From NCBI GenBank assembly GCA_020622165.1, contig JACNMN010000003.1, positions 186,001-250,000 on the forward strand: a stretch of DNA of 64,000 nt, read 5' to 3'. Of this stretch, positions 36,167 through 46,894 are shown piece by piece. The stretch's first letter is position 1; each line of letters starts with the position of its first letter. The stretch comes from Boseongicola sp. H5. GTDB lineage: Bacteria > Pseudomonadota > Alphaproteobacteria > Rhodobacterales > Rhodobacteraceae. The notes below the pieces were generated by a model. It did not search any database. It saw only the letters and a list, made by a program, of their open reading frames with translations, and had not been told where the DNA came from. Position numbers and translations under genes: made by a program.

Positions 36167-37561
36167 TCACTCTGCCATGTCGGACGCGTCTGTCAAAGGC
36201 ACCGTGGCGTCACGATCGGCCTGCGGCAGGACAAGCGTCGCCTCCAGCCCGCCCTCGGGCCGGTTGCGCAGCGAGAGCGCGCCCTCGGTCTGTTCGGCAA
36301 ATCCCACGACCATGGACAGCCCAAGGCCGGAGCCCTTGCCAAGGGGCTTGGTCGTGAAGAACGGGGCCTTGACCTCTTCCAGGCGCGCCTCGGGGATGCC
36401 GGGGCCGTTGTCGCGGACCGCGATCGCGCAGAACCGCCCCGACAGGCGCCTGCCGTCGGAGCGGTGCGGGGCCTGCGGGTACGGCAGTTTCCGGGGCCGC
36501 GCGGTGACCGAGATATGCCCGCCCTCCGGCATCGCGTCGCGCGCGTTGATGACCAGATTGAGCAGCGCCGTGGACAGCTGGTTCGGGTCGGCCCGGCAGG
36601 TCAGACCCGGCGGCCCGGCATCCATGATAAGCGTGATCGTCGCCGGCAGGATGCGCCGGTACATCGTGCCCATACCGTCGAGAAACTCAGCGATCTCGAT
36701 GGGTTCGGGGCGAAGCGTGGCGCGGCCCGAAAAGCTCAGCAACTGCGCGGTCAGCGTGGCGGCGCGATTTGCGGCGACCTGCGCCTCGCGGACGACGCTG
36801 TCGCGCTCGCCCGGATGATCCAGTTCCTCGTAGAGATCCAGATTGCCCAGAATGACCGTCAGGATGTTGTTGAAATCATGGGCCACCCCACCGGTAAGCC
36901 GCCCCACGGCCTCCATCTTCTGGGCCTCGGCCCGGATCATCTCCGCCTTGTTGAGACGGCCGCGGATATGAAGGCTGCCCAGATAGGCGACGCCGAAATA
37001 GACCGACAGCCCCACAACCCCGGTCAGGATCAGCACGGCCTCGCCGGTGCTGGCGGCGTTGCGGACAAAAACCCAGGCAACCAGCGCTGCCCCGATGCCC
37101 ATCAGGATGACATCCCAGACCGCCACATGGGTCAGACCCCGGTGGCGCACCAGATTGTGCACGCACATGCCCAGAAATCCGCAGAGGCCGGCGAAGGTCA
37201 GCCCAAGCTGATCGGTGGTGATCAGATAATAGGGCATCACCGCAAAGGCCGATGAGGTGACGATGTTCATCGCCATGATCATCATGTAGCCGGGCAGGCG
37301 AACCGGCGGGCGCCAGCGGCGCATGATCGACACATAGGAAGCGTCGATCACGATATAGCTCATCGCCCAGATCAGCGGCAGGGGCGCGGCCATTGCATAC
37401 CATAGCGCCAGCGCGCCGACGGTGATGACCGACCACCTCACCACGATATCCAGCGAGGCGCGCGTATCCGCCTGGATCAGTTCCGACGCCTCGGGCCAGA
37501 AGTCCCGGCGCGGGGGCGGGGCGTCTTTGGTCCGGCCGTCATGGGCAGGCTCAACTCTCAT
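36167..37561 (-). CDS. Membrane sensor histidine kinase
   Basis: A 464-residue histidine kinase with about six predicted membrane helices (about 40-200), then a HisKA domain with the phosphorylated H228 in GGVAHDFNN and an ATPase domain with N box NLVINARDAMP, G1 VRDNGPGIP and G2 GSGLGLSMVVG. There is no PAS or receiver domain and no response regulator gene next to it, so it is an orphan. Its signal is unknown; a seven-transmembrane-like N-terminus hints at a membrane-borne ligand. Confidence 0.88.
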   Translation of the reverse strand: MRVEPAHDGRTKDAPPPRRDFWPEASELIQADTRASLDIVVRWSVITVGALALWYAMAAPLPLIWAMSYIVIDASYVSIMRRWRPPVRLPGYMMIMAMNIVTSSAFAVMPYYLITTDQLGLTFAGLCGFLGMCVHNLVRHRGLTHVAVWDVILMGIGAALVAWVFVRNAASTGEAVLILTGVVGLSVYFGVAYLGSLHIRGRLNKAEMIRAEAQKMEAVGRLTGGVAHDFNNILTVILGNLDLYEELDHPGERDSVVREAQVAANRAATLTAQLLSFSGRATLRPEPIEIAEFLDGMGTMYRRILPATITLIMDAGPPGLTCRADPNQLSTALLNLVINARDAMPEGGHISVTARPRKLPYPQAPHRSDGRRLSGRFCAIAVRDNGPGIPEARLEEVKAPFFTTKPLGKGSGLGLSMVVGFAEQTEGALSLRNRPEGGLEATLVLPQADRDATVPLTDASDMAE

Positions 37562-37696
37562 GTATCAACATCATACTCGATAGACTTCTTGCGTCACCGA
37601 CGAAGTTGCCGCCAGAAACCCGAAAAACTGGTTAACGATAGTTGACCATGTATCGGAACGCCGCGCGCGTCCCGACAAGGCCCCGCCCGAACGGCA

Positions 37697-39004
<1,308 letters not shown>

Positions 39005-39069
39005 CTATAACAGGGCCGGGGCCGGGATCGAAGGCATATGTTGGCGGTCGCGGCGCGCGCCCGCCCGGG

Positions 39070-39936
39070 TCATGGTCGCCGCAGCCGCGCCTCGCGGGCG
39101 AATGTGTACAGCCCGGTTGCGATGACGATCGCGGCGCCGATCAGCGTCCAGAGATCCGGGCGTTCGTCGAAGATCACCAGCGCGATGATCAACGCAAAGA
39201 CCAGCCGTGTATAGCGGAACGGCGTGACCGCGCTGATTTCGCCGACGCGCATCGCCTTGGTGATCGAGAAATAGGCAACCAGCCCCATCGCCAGCGCGCC
39301 CGCCATCGCGCCCCAGATCAGCGGCTCGGGCCAGACCGCTCCGCCGCCGGTCAGCGCCAGAACGGCCAGCCCGCCGGGCACGATCGCGGCCATGCTGTAG
39401 GCCGATAGCTGAGCCGCCGAGATCGAGTGCGGCACGGGCCGGGTGGCCAGATCGCGGGCGGACATGAAGATCACGCCGAAGACCGCGAACCAGACATTGG
39501 CATCGAACCCCTCGACGCCCGGGCGGATGATGATCAGCACGCCCGCCAGACCCACGATGATCGCGGTCCAGCGCCGCCAGCCCACGGGCTCCGCCAGAAA
39601 CAGCGCGGCACCAAGTGTGACCAGCAGCGGGTTGGCCTGCAAAATGGCCGAAAAGGTGGAAAACGGCACCAGCGCGATGGCCGAAACGATGCAGATCGTG
39701 CCGCCCATTTCGGATATGTTGCGGATCATCACGGGACGCATCCACAAGACCGGCGAGAGCAGAATCGCCCCTTCGCGTTTGGCCACCGCCCCAAAAACCA
39801 GCGCCCCGCCAAGCCCGAACATCGCAAGGATCTGGCCCACGGGCAGGGTTTCGGACGCGAATTTGATGAACATGTCGGCCAGCGCAAAGCCGAGCATCGC
39901 CAGCGTCATCCACGCCATGCCGCGAATATTGTCCAT
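39070..39936 (-). CDS. DMT superfamily (EamA) transporter
   Basis: A 288-residue inner-membrane protein with about ten helices and two EamA repeats, typical of drug/metabolite exporters. The substrate is unknown. GGAAGGG lies about seven bases before the ATG. It is upstream of eno on the same strand, 95 bases apart. Confidence 0.87.
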   Translation of the reverse strand: MDNIRGMAWMTLAMLGFALADMFIKFASETLPVGQILAMFGLGGALVFGAVAKREGAILLSPVLWMRPVMIRNISEMGGTICIVSAIALVPFSTFSAILQANPLLVTLGAALFLAEPVGWRRWTAIIVGLAGVLIIIRPGVEGFDANVWFAVFGVIFMSARDLATRPVPHSISAAQLSAYSMAAIVPGGLAVLALTGGGAVWPEPLIWGAMAGALAMGLVAYFSITKAMRVGEISAVTPFRYTRLVFALIIALVIFDERPDLWTLIGAAIVIATGLYTFAREARLRRP

Positions 39937-40105
39937 GGATCGGCCCTTCCGGAGGTCTCAGGGCTTGGCCATAGGCTCAAGCGCCGGAAAGGGAAAGCCC
40001 GGCGGGCCTGTTTCGCAGCCTCCTTGGGGGATAGACGCGCGTGTCGCGCCCACCGCGACGACCCTGGCAACAAGACGGTGCCGCAAGCCGGCCCGCCCGG
40101 CCCGG

Positions 40106-40519
40106 TCAGCGTTTCCTGATCGGGACGCCGTAAAGCTCCAGCTTGTGCCCCTTCAGGCGATATCCCAGCTTTTCGGCGATCTTTTCTTGCAACGCCTCGA
40201 TCTCGGGGTCGACAAACTCGATCACCTCGCCGGAATTCATGTCGATCAGGTGGTCGTGATGGTCGCGCTCGGCATCCTCGTAGCGCGCGCGCCCGTCGCC
40301 GAATTCCAGCCGCTCGATGATCCCGGACTCCTCGAACAGCTTCACCGTCCGGTAGACCGTGGCGATGGAAATCCGCGGGTCGCGGCCCGAAGCGCGGGCG
40401 TAAAGCTCCTCCACATCGGGATGATCGGCGGAGCTTTCCAGCACCTGCGCGATGACCCGGCGCTGGTCGGTCATGCGCAGGCCCTTTGCCTCGCAGCGAT
40501 CCTCTATGGTGTCGGTCAT
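40106..40519 (-). CDS. Fur family transcriptional regulator (Fur/Mur type)
   Basis: A 137-residue ferric uptake regulator family protein. The winged helix contains RMTDQRRVIAQVLESSADHPDVEELY and ISIATVYRTVKLFEE, and the metal-binding half has ERDHHDHLIDMNSGEVIEF. The zinc-type CxxC pairs of E. coli Fur are absent, as usual in alphaproteobacteria, where such proteins act as manganese-responsive Mur or as Fur. Which metal applies here cannot be decided. It is upstream of the EamA gene with 169 bases between. Confidence 0.88.
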   Translation of the reverse strand: MTDTIEDRCEAKGLRMTDQRRVIAQVLESSADHPDVEELYARASGRDPRISIATVYRTVKLFEESGIIERLEFGDGRARYEDAERDHHDHLIDMNSGEVIEFVDPEIEALQEKIAEKLGYRLKGHKLELYGVPIRKR

Positions 40520-40644
40520 GGCCCGGTCCCCGGCGTATCGTGTTGGGCCATTCTTCTAGGGCAAAGCGGCGGTTTGGAAAACCCCGCCATCGGCCTTTGG
40601 CGCATGATTTTCAGCTGGCCGGTAGGCGGTCCCGTGGTGGGGGT

Positions 40645-41886
40645 TCAGGGAGCGTCGGTCAGCCGCCGGGCGAGGGTGCCGACGGTCAGGCCCTGCACGA
40701 TGATCGAGAACACCACCACCAGATAGGTGGCGCCCAGAATGACCGGCTTCCACTCCCCTTCGGGCAGGGACAGGGCCAGCGCGACGGAGATGCCGCCCTT
40801 CAGCCCGCCCCATGTCATGATCGGGATCACGCCATCGGAAAACTCGCGGAACGGGCGCAGCATCAGGATCGGCACCGAAACCGCCACCAGCCGGGCCAGA
40901 AGCGCAAGGGCGATCGCCGCCGCCCCGGTCAGAAGCACATCGCCGGTAAAGGCCACGGCGAAGACTTCCACCCCGATCAGCAGAAACAGCACCGCGTTCA
41001 GGATCTCGTCGATCAGCTTCCAGAACGCATCCACATAGGAACGGGTCTGCTCGGACATGCCGCCCTTGGGCCCGGTATGGCCGATCAGCAGGCCCGCCAC
41101 CACCGCCATGATCGGGGCCGAGACATGCAGCGCGATGGCCAGCTCATAGCCGCCGAAGGCCAGGCCAAGCGTCAGCAGCACCTCAAGCGACGGGTCGTCG
41201 ATCCGGCGCATCACCCGAAAGGTCAGAAAGCCCAGGACAGCGCCCAGCAACGCACCGCCAAAGGCCTCCTGCACGAACAGGATCGCGGCGTCGCCCAACC
41301 CGCCTTCGCCATGGGACTGGTCGCCGGTGAAGGCCAGCCCGATCAGGATCAGGAACACCACATAGGCGACCCCGTCATTGAAAAGGCTTTCCCCCGCGAT
41401 CTTGGTTTCCAGAGATTTCCGCAGATTGGCGGCCCGCAGCACGCCCAGAACGGCTACCGGATCCGTGGGTGTCACGATGGCGCCGAAGACCAGCGCAATC
41501 AGCAACGGCATGCCGGTTATCCAGGAAAACCCGACACCGATGATCGCCGTCGACAGACCCACGCCAATCGTCGCCATCAGGGCCACGACCCGCCATTCGG
41601 CGCGGAGATCCTCGATCTTCACATGCAGCGCGCCCGCAAAGAGCAGCAGGCCCAACATCCCGTCCAGCAGCGCTTCGGAGAAATCGATGCTGCTGACCAG
41701 CCCGCGGGCCTGATCGGCGATACCAAGCGCGGGGAAGGCCGCATCGACCGCAAGTGCGACGAGCGAGGCCGCCAGCGCCACGATCAGAATGCCGATGGCC
41801 GATGGCAGGCGCAGGAACAGATAGTTCACGGCCCCGAACGCGCCCGCCAGCACGATGAGAAGAGAGGTGATCTGCAAAAGCGACAT
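40645..41886 (-). CDS. CPA1 family sodium/proton antiporter
   Basis: A 413-residue NhaP-like cation:proton antiporter with about 12 membrane helices. The ion-binding region is seen in IVTPTDPVAVLG and ESLFNDGVAYVVF. There is no cytosolic regulatory domain at the C-terminus. The start at 41886 (MSLLQITS) was chosen as the first residue before the first helix. It is divergent from the second DMT transporter gene with about 108 bases between. Confidence 0.9.
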   Translation of the reverse strand: MSLLQITSLLIVLAGAFGAVNYLFLRLPSAIGILIVALAASLVALAVDAAFPALGIADQARGLVSSIDFSEALLDGMLGLLLFAGALHVKIEDLRAEWRVVALMATIGVGLSTAIIGVGFSWITGMPLLIALVFGAIVTPTDPVAVLGVLRAANLRKSLETKIAGESLFNDGVAYVVFLILIGLAFTGDQSHGEGGLGDAAILFVQEAFGGALLGAVLGFLTFRVMRRIDDPSLEVLLTLGLAFGGYELAIALHVSAPIMAVVAGLLIGHTGPKGGMSEQTRSYVDAFWKLIDEILNAVLFLLIGVEVFAVAFTGDVLLTGAAAIALALLARLVAVSVPILMLRPFREFSDGVIPIMTWGGLKGGISVALALSLPEGEWKPVILGATYLVVVFSIIVQGLTVGTLARRLTDAP

Positions 41887-41994
41887 CTGGATGGTCCTAT
41901 CGCGAAGTTTGGCCTCTCCTATCACGGGGCCGGGCGGTTGACACCGGGCGATTGCGCGCCTCTGGTCGGATTTCAGGAGAAGGGCAGGGCCGCC

Positions 41995-42936
41995 ATGCAG
42001 CGCAAAGACACCATGGATGCGTTCGGCGTGATCTCGCTGACCGGTTTCGCGCTGCTACTGGCGATCAATCAGGTCACGATCAAGGTCACCAACGAGGGCA
42101 TCCAGCCGATCTTTCTGGCCGGACTGCGCTCGCTTGGCGGGGCGGTCTGCATTCTTGCCTGGATGCGGTTCCGGGGGCTTTCCACGCAGGTGGCGCCGGG
42201 CACCGCGCGGGCAGGGCTGCTGATCGGGCTGCTTTTCACCTTCGAGTTCGTCTTCCTGTTTCTGGCGCTCGATCTGACGACCGTCACCCGCAGTTCGGTG
42301 ATCTTCTACACCATGCCCGTCTGGCTGACGCTTGGCGCGCATCTGCTCCTGCCGGGGGAGCGGATGAGCGCATCCAAGGCCGTAGGCCTTGCCATGGCCG
42401 TCGCCGGCATGGCCTGGGCGATCCTCAACCGGGGCGGCCCCGAGGGGGAGGCGTCGCTTCTTGGCGATCTGTTCGCGCTCGCGGCCTCGATCTGTTGGGC
42501 GGCGATTGCGCTGTGCGCCCGGGCCAGCGCGCTGAAGGCGGTCCGCCCGGAGATGCAGCTTTTGTGGCAACTGGTTATCTCCACCCCGATCCTGCTGCTG
42601 GCCGCGCCGTTCTTCGGGCCGCTCCTGCGGGAGCCGTCGCTCATTCACTGGGCTGGGCTGGGGTTTCAGATCGTGGCGGTGGTCAGCGCGGGCTTTCTGT
42701 TCTGGCTCTGGCTGCTCAGCCTCTATCCCGCGGCCTCAGTCGCCTCGTTCAGCTTTCTGTCGCCGATTTTCGGCGTGTTGCTCGGCTGGGCACTGCTGGG
42801 CGAACATGTGGGTCCCGAGATACTGGTGGCGCTTGGACTGGTCTGTGCGGGTCTGGTGCTGATCAATCGACCCGTGAGAGATCCGCCCATACCGGCAAAT
42901 GATCCGAGGCCCGGCCCGCCGCGCCCGCCCGCATGA
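41995..42936 (+). CDS. DMT superfamily (EamA) transporter
   Basis: A 313-residue ten-helix drug/metabolite exporter with two EamA domains. The tail after the last helix is proline-rich (DPPIPANDPRPGPPRPPA). GCAGGG lies about five bases before the ATG at 41995. Its final 74 bases overlap the 3' end of the convergent endonuclease/phosphatase gene, so the proline-rich tail is encoded antisense to that gene. Confidence 0.88.
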   Translation: MQRKDTMDAFGVISLTGFALLLAINQVTIKVTNEGIQPIFLAGLRSLGGAVCILAWMRFRGLSTQVAPGTARAGLLIGLLFTFEFVFLFLALDLTTVTRSSVIFYTMPVWLTLGAHLLLPGERMSASKAVGLAMAVAGMAWAILNRGGPEGEASLLGDLFALAASICWAAIALCARASALKAVRPEMQLLWQLVISTPILLLAAPFFGPLLREPSLIHWAGLGFQIVAVVSAGFLFWLWLLSLYPAASVASFSFLSPIFGVLLGWALLGEHVGPEILVALGLVCAGLVLINRPVRDPPIPANDPRPGPPRPPA

Positions 42937-43585
42937 CCCCGGCCCGTTCCAGCCGCAGGTCCGGGCCCGTCGCGACCCGGTCAAGCGCGGCCACAGGCCG
43001 GAAGGCGGGAAAACTGCGGCCGGGCCGGTGCACCGTGAAATAGGGGTCGAGCGGGGCAAACCCCGCGGCGGGCGCCCATTCGTTCAGATCGCCAAGCAAC
43101 ACCGTCGGGCGCGCGGGCAGGCCCGCAAGCTCGGCCATGATCAGCGTCATCTGCCGCTGCCGGTCGCGCCGCCGCAGACCCAGATGGGTGGCCACCACCC
43201 GAAGCGGTCCGAAGGGTCCGGCCAGATCCGCGATGACCGCGCCGCGCGGCTCCAGACCGGGCAGGCTCAGCCGGTGGATATGCGTGCTGTTCCAGCCATC
43301 GGCCAGCAACAGCGCATTGCCGTGCCAGCCCAGAGAGACCGCGTTGAGCGCCACCGGCGCGCGCTGCAATCCCGCCTCCGCCCGGGTCAGATCGGCGGAC
43401 AGGGCCGCCCGGCGCGGCGGAAGCCGCCGGTCGGCTTCCTGCAGGGCCACCACATCCGCCGACAGCGCGGCCAGCACGCGGGCCACGCGATGCGGGTCGC
43501 GCCGCTGATCCAGACCCACGGATTTGCGGATGTTGTAGCTGGCGACGCGCAGATGATCGTCGGTTTTGCGGGGCAGGGCGGTCAT
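42863..43585 (-). CDS. Endonuclease/exonuclease/phosphatase family protein
   Basis: A 240-residue EEP-fold hydrolase. Motifs include VASYNIRKSVG (start), DVVALQEADRR, VVATHLGLRRRDR, LLGDLNEW and the final SDHLPVWADL with the catalytic histidine. Substrates in this family range from DNA to phospholipids. I use the ATG at 43585; a TTG three codons earlier is in frame. Its 3' end overlaps the DMT gene by 74 bases. Confidence 0.88.
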   Translation of the reverse strand: MTALPRKTDDHLRVASYNIRKSVGLDQRRDPHRVARVLAALSADVVALQEADRRLPPRRAALSADLTRAEAGLQRAPVALNAVSLGWHGNALLLADGWNSTHIHRLSLPGLEPRGAVIADLAGPFGPLRVVATHLGLRRRDRQRQMTLIMAELAGLPARPTVLLGDLNEWAPAAGFAPLDPYFTVHRPGRSFPAFRPVAALDRVATGPDLRLERAGVMRAGAAGRASDHLPVWADLSRVD

Positions 43586-43649
43586 GATCGGCAAGGTGCC
43601 AGTGTCTCCGGCTCTGGGAAAGTGCGGTTATGGTGCCTAGATACCAAAC

Positions 43650-44294
43650 ATGAGCATCCTGCGCGGGCAAACACCGGTCACCTATCTGATCTGGGGCATT
43701 CTGGCCGTGGCCTGTCTGGCATCTCTTGCCATGGGCCGCTGGGCCGTCGCCTTCGTGTCGGTCGCCACATGGGCTGTCTCCATCCTGCCGCTGATCCTGG
43801 CGCCACGCTTCGGCCTGCAATTGCCGCGCCAGTTCATCGCGCTGATCGTGGTCTTTGTCTTTTCCACCCTGTTTCTGGGCGAGGTCTTCGATTTCTATGA
43901 ACGCTACTGGTGGTGGGACATCGCCCTGCACGGGCTTTCGGCGGTCGGGTTCGGGCTTCTGGGCTTTCTGCTGATCTTCATCCTCTTCGAAGGCGACCGC
44001 TATGCCGCCCCGGCCTGGGCGCTCGGCACGATCGCATTCTGCGTCGGCGTCACCATCGGCGTGGTCTGGGAGATCTTCGAGTTCGGGATGGACCAGATCT
44101 TCGGGCTGAACATGCAGAAATCCGGGTTGATGGACACGATGGGCGACCTGATCGTGGACTGCATCGGCGCGGCCCTGGGCGGTTTTGCCGGGTTTCTCTA
44201 CCTCAAGGGCCGCAGTCTGGGCGGCAGCGGTGCGCTGATTGACGAGTTCATCGGCCTGAACCGGCGCCTCTTCGGCCGGTCCCGCAACCGCTAG
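43650..44294 (+). CDS. DUF2238-like membrane protein
   Basis: A 214-residue membrane protein with about six helices. The pattern [21 protein letters not shown] and the later [17 protein letters not shown] with [20 protein letters not shown] match the DUF2238 (YjdF) family. Function unknown. It is divergent from the endonuclease gene by 64 bases and its stop overlaps the convergent selO stop by four bases. Confidence 0.84.
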   Translation: MSILRGQTPVTYLIWGILAVACLASLAMGRWAVAFVSVATWAVSILPLILAPRFGLQLPRQFIALIVVFVFSTLFLGEVFDFYERYWWWDIALHGLSAVGFGLLGFLLIFILFEGDRYAAPAWALGTIAFCVGVTIGVVWEIFEFGMDQIFGLNMQKSGLMDTMGDLIVDCIGAALGGFAGFLYLKGRSLGGSGALIDEFIGLNRRLFGRSRNR

Positions 44295-45733
44295 GTGCCG
44301 CAGAAGGTGCGCGTCACCTCCTCCCCGACGGCGGGCGCGGCCTGATAAGCCCGGTGTTCGGGCTGATCCTCGAACGGGGTCCGCAAGATCTCGTGCAGGG
44401 TGAAGAAAGGCGCGTAATCCCCTGAAACGGCGGCCTGTATCATGTCTTCCACGCGATGATTGCGGGGGATATAAGCCGGATTGACGGCCTGCATCGCCGC
44501 GGGCCTTTGGCCCGGGTCGCGCCGCTCGCGGGTCAACCGCTCCCGCCAGCGGACCAGCCAGGCCTCGAAGGGGCCCGGATCGTCGAATTCCTGCGCGGCC
44601 AGGCCCGGATCCTCGCCGGACAGAGCGCGGAACGTGCGGGTGAAATCGGCCTTGCCGTCTTCCATCGCGGTCAGAAGGTCGAAGGCGAGCGCCGCATCGT
44701 CGGCCTCGGTCTCGGCCAGCCCCAGCTTGGCATTCAGGACCTCGTGCCAAGCGCCGTTGAAGAGATCGGGGAAGCGGTTGATCTCCTCGGTGAAGACCTC
44801 GATCGCGGCCTCCCTGTTGTCCATCAGCGGCAGTAGGGCCGTGGCCAGTTGCGCAAGGTTCCACACCGCGACATTCGGCTGATTGGCAAAGGCATAGCGC
44901 CCGAACTGATCGATCGAACTGAACACCTTGTCCGAATGATAGGCATCCATGAAGGCGCAGGGGCCGTAATCGATGGTCTCGCCCGCGATCGACATGTTGT
45001 CTGTGTTCATCACCCCGTGGATGAACCCCACGCCCATCCATTTCGCGATCAGATCGGACTGCGCCGCGACGACGGCCTTCAGCAGGCCAAGCGGGCCGTC
45101 TGCACCGGGATAGTGGCGCGCGATGGCATGGGCCGCCAGCGCCTGCAACGCGTCCACATCCTGCCGCGCGGCAAAATACTGAAACGTCCCCACCCGGATA
45201 TGGCTGGCCGCAACACGGGTGACGACAGCGCCGGGCAGTGCGGCCTCCCGCAGGACGGTCTCTCCGGTGGTGACGGCGGCCAGCGCGCGGGTGGTGGGGA
45301 TACCAAGGGCGTGCATCGCCTCGGACACGATGTATTCCCGCAGGACCGGGCCCAGCCACGCCCGCCCGTCGCCCATGCGCGAATAGGGCGTGGGGCCCGA
45401 TCCCTTGAGCTGAATGTCCCGGCGGTTGCCTCTCGTGTCGACCACTTCGCCCAGCAAGATCGCCCGGCCATCGCCAAGCTGCGGCGACCAGCCGCCAAAC
45501 TGGTGCCCGGCATAGACCTGCGCCAGCGGCGCCGCCCCGTCGGGCAGGGCGTTGCCGGCGAAAATCGCCGCGATCTCCTCGTCCGCGTCGGGCAGGGTGA
45601 TGCCCAGTTCGGCGGCCAGCGGGCGGTTCACGGTAATCAGCGCAGGTTGTGCCACCGGCGTGGGCGGCTGCGCAGTGAAGAACCGGCCCGGCAGACGGGC
45701 ATAGGAATTGTCGAAGGGGATCTGGATGGTCAT
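44291..45733 (-). CDS. selO: Protein adenylyltransferase SelO
   Basis: A 480-residue SelO pseudokinase, which transfers AMP to Ser/Thr/Tyr of target proteins during redox stress. Hallmarks are [36 protein letters not shown], and [20 protein letters not shown]. The C-terminus is TFCGT; the cysteine at 478 is antepenultimate, the position occupied by selenocysteine in human SELENOO and by the redox-regulating cysteine of E. coli SelO. Full length; no frame problems. Confidence 0.93.
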   Translation of the reverse strand: MTIQIPFDNSYARLPGRFFTAQPPTPVAQPALITVNRPLAAELGITLPDADEEIAAIFAGNALPDGAAPLAQVYAGHQFGGWSPQLGDGRAILLGEVVDTRGNRRDIQLKGSGPTPYSRMGDGRAWLGPVLREYIVSEAMHALGIPTTRALAAVTTGETVLREAALPGAVVTRVAASHIRVGTFQYFAARQDVDALQALAAHAIARHYPGADGPLGLLKAVVAAQSDLIAKWMGVGFIHGVMNTDNMSIAGETIDYGPCAFMDAYHSDKVFSSIDQFGRYAFANQPNVAVWNLAQLATALLPLMDNREAAIEVFTEEINRFPDLFNGAWHEVLNAKLGLAETEADDAALAFDLLTAMEDGKADFTRTFRALSGEDPGLAAQEFDDPGPFEAWLVRWRERLTRERRDPGQRPAAMQAVNPAYIPRNHRVEDMIQAAVSGDYAPFFTLHEILRTPFEDQPEHRAYQAAPAVGEEVTRTFCGT

Positions 45734-45781
45734 GACGCGCTCCTTACCCCAAAGCTAGGAGGTACGCACGGGATTACCAGA

Positions 45782-46720
45782 TCACAGACGGGCGATCCGG
45801 TCCGTCAGCAGGTCGAAAAATCCGGCCGCATCCACGCGGCCCATGAAGGTGGCATTGGGCGCCCTGTCGGTCACGCCCCACCAGTCGGCAACGGTCATGC
45901 CGAGCGTCAGTTCCGAGCCGGTCTCGATCTCCACATTGACAAAGCGCCCCGCAAACAGCTCGGGCCGGATCAGATAGGCGATCACGCATGGGTCATGGAG
46001 CGGCGCGCCTTCGGAGCCGTATTTCTCTTTGTCGAAACGCTCGAAAAAATCGGTCCATTCCGCCACCATCTTTCCGACATGGGTGCCCATGGCGCGGAAC
46101 GCCTCCACCCGGTCGGCGGTGGTCAGCGCCTTGTGGGTCAGATCAAGCGGCATCACCGTGATATCCGCGCCCGATTTGAACACGATATCAGCGGCCTGGG
46201 GGTCGACATAGATGTTGAATTCGGCCGCCGGCGTGATGTTGCCCACCTCGAAATAGGCCCCGCCCATCAGCACGATCTGCTGCACCCGGTCGACGATATC
46301 GGGCGCGCGCCGAAAGGCCGTGGCGATATTGGTCAGCGGGCCAAGCGGGCAGAGCGTGACCGTGCCCGGGGGATGGCTGCGCAACGTCTCGATGATGAAA
46401 TCGACGCCATGGCGGTCCTGCAGAGGCATCGTCGGGTCGGGCAGTTGCGGGCCGTCAAGGCCGGTCTTGCCATGCACATGCTCTGCCGTCACCAGCTTGC
46501 GCTGAAGCGGGGCGTCGCAGCCTGCGAAGACGGGGATATCGGTGCGCCCCGCCAGTTCGCAGACGATCCGGGCGTTGCGTTGGGTCAGCGGCAGGGGCAC
46601 GTTGCCGGCCACCGCGGTGATGCCCAGCACCTCCACCTCCTCAGGGCTGGCCAACGCCAGCAGGATCGCGACGGCATCGTCCTGGCCCGGATCCGTGTCG
46701 ATGATGATTTTGCGGGTCAT
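45782..46720 (-). CDS. Nucleoside hydrolase
   Basis: A 312-residue inosine-uridine-preferring nucleoside hydrolase-like protein, which splits ribonucleosides to base and ribose. The calcium-binding motif DTDPGQDDAVA is at 8-18 (D8, D10, D14, D15), and the later ITAVAGNVPLPLTQRNA is characteristic. It probably acts in purine/pyrimidine salvage. It lies 48 bases from selO on the same strand. Confidence 0.92.
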   Translation of the reverse strand: MTRKIIIDTDPGQDDAVAILLALASPEEVEVLGITAVAGNVPLPLTQRNARIVCELAGRTDIPVFAGCDAPLQRKLVTAEHVHGKTGLDGPQLPDPTMPLQDRHGVDFIIETLRSHPPGTVTLCPLGPLTNIATAFRRAPDIVDRVQQIVLMGGAYFEVGNITPAAEFNIYVDPQAADIVFKSGADITVMPLDLTHKALTTADRVEAFRAMGTHVGKMVAEWTDFFERFDKEKYGSEGAPLHDPCVIAYLIRPELFAGRFVNVEIETGSELTLGMTVADWWGVTDRAPNATFMGRVDAAGFFDLLTDRIARL

Positions 46721-46840
46721 TTCGGGGGCGCTCCTGCGGCTGGCTCAAGCGCCAAACTCGCGCGGTCCCGGAAAAGATTCAATGCTTTCCGTGGCGCTCC
46801 TCACAACCGGATGACAGGGCCGCCTGCGTCCGCTGCACAC

Positions 46841-46872
46841 GAAAAGGCCGCCCCTTTTTCAAAGGGCGGCCG
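46841..46872 (-). terminator. Intrinsic terminator downstream of gltA
   Basis: On the minus strand arms 46871-46864 and 46853-46846 (GGCCGCCC with its complement) are perfect over eight pairs and are followed by four T. It lies 23 bases after the gltA stop. Confidence 0.8.
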
Positions 46873-46894
46873 TTCGTGTCGGTTGCGTGGGCGA

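Noticed and set aside
37630-37647. Inverted repeat GGTTAAC-GATA-GTTGACC downstream of eno
   Set aside because: One mismatch, a short stem and no convincing T tail in the right orientation; could be chance, so not called as a terminator.
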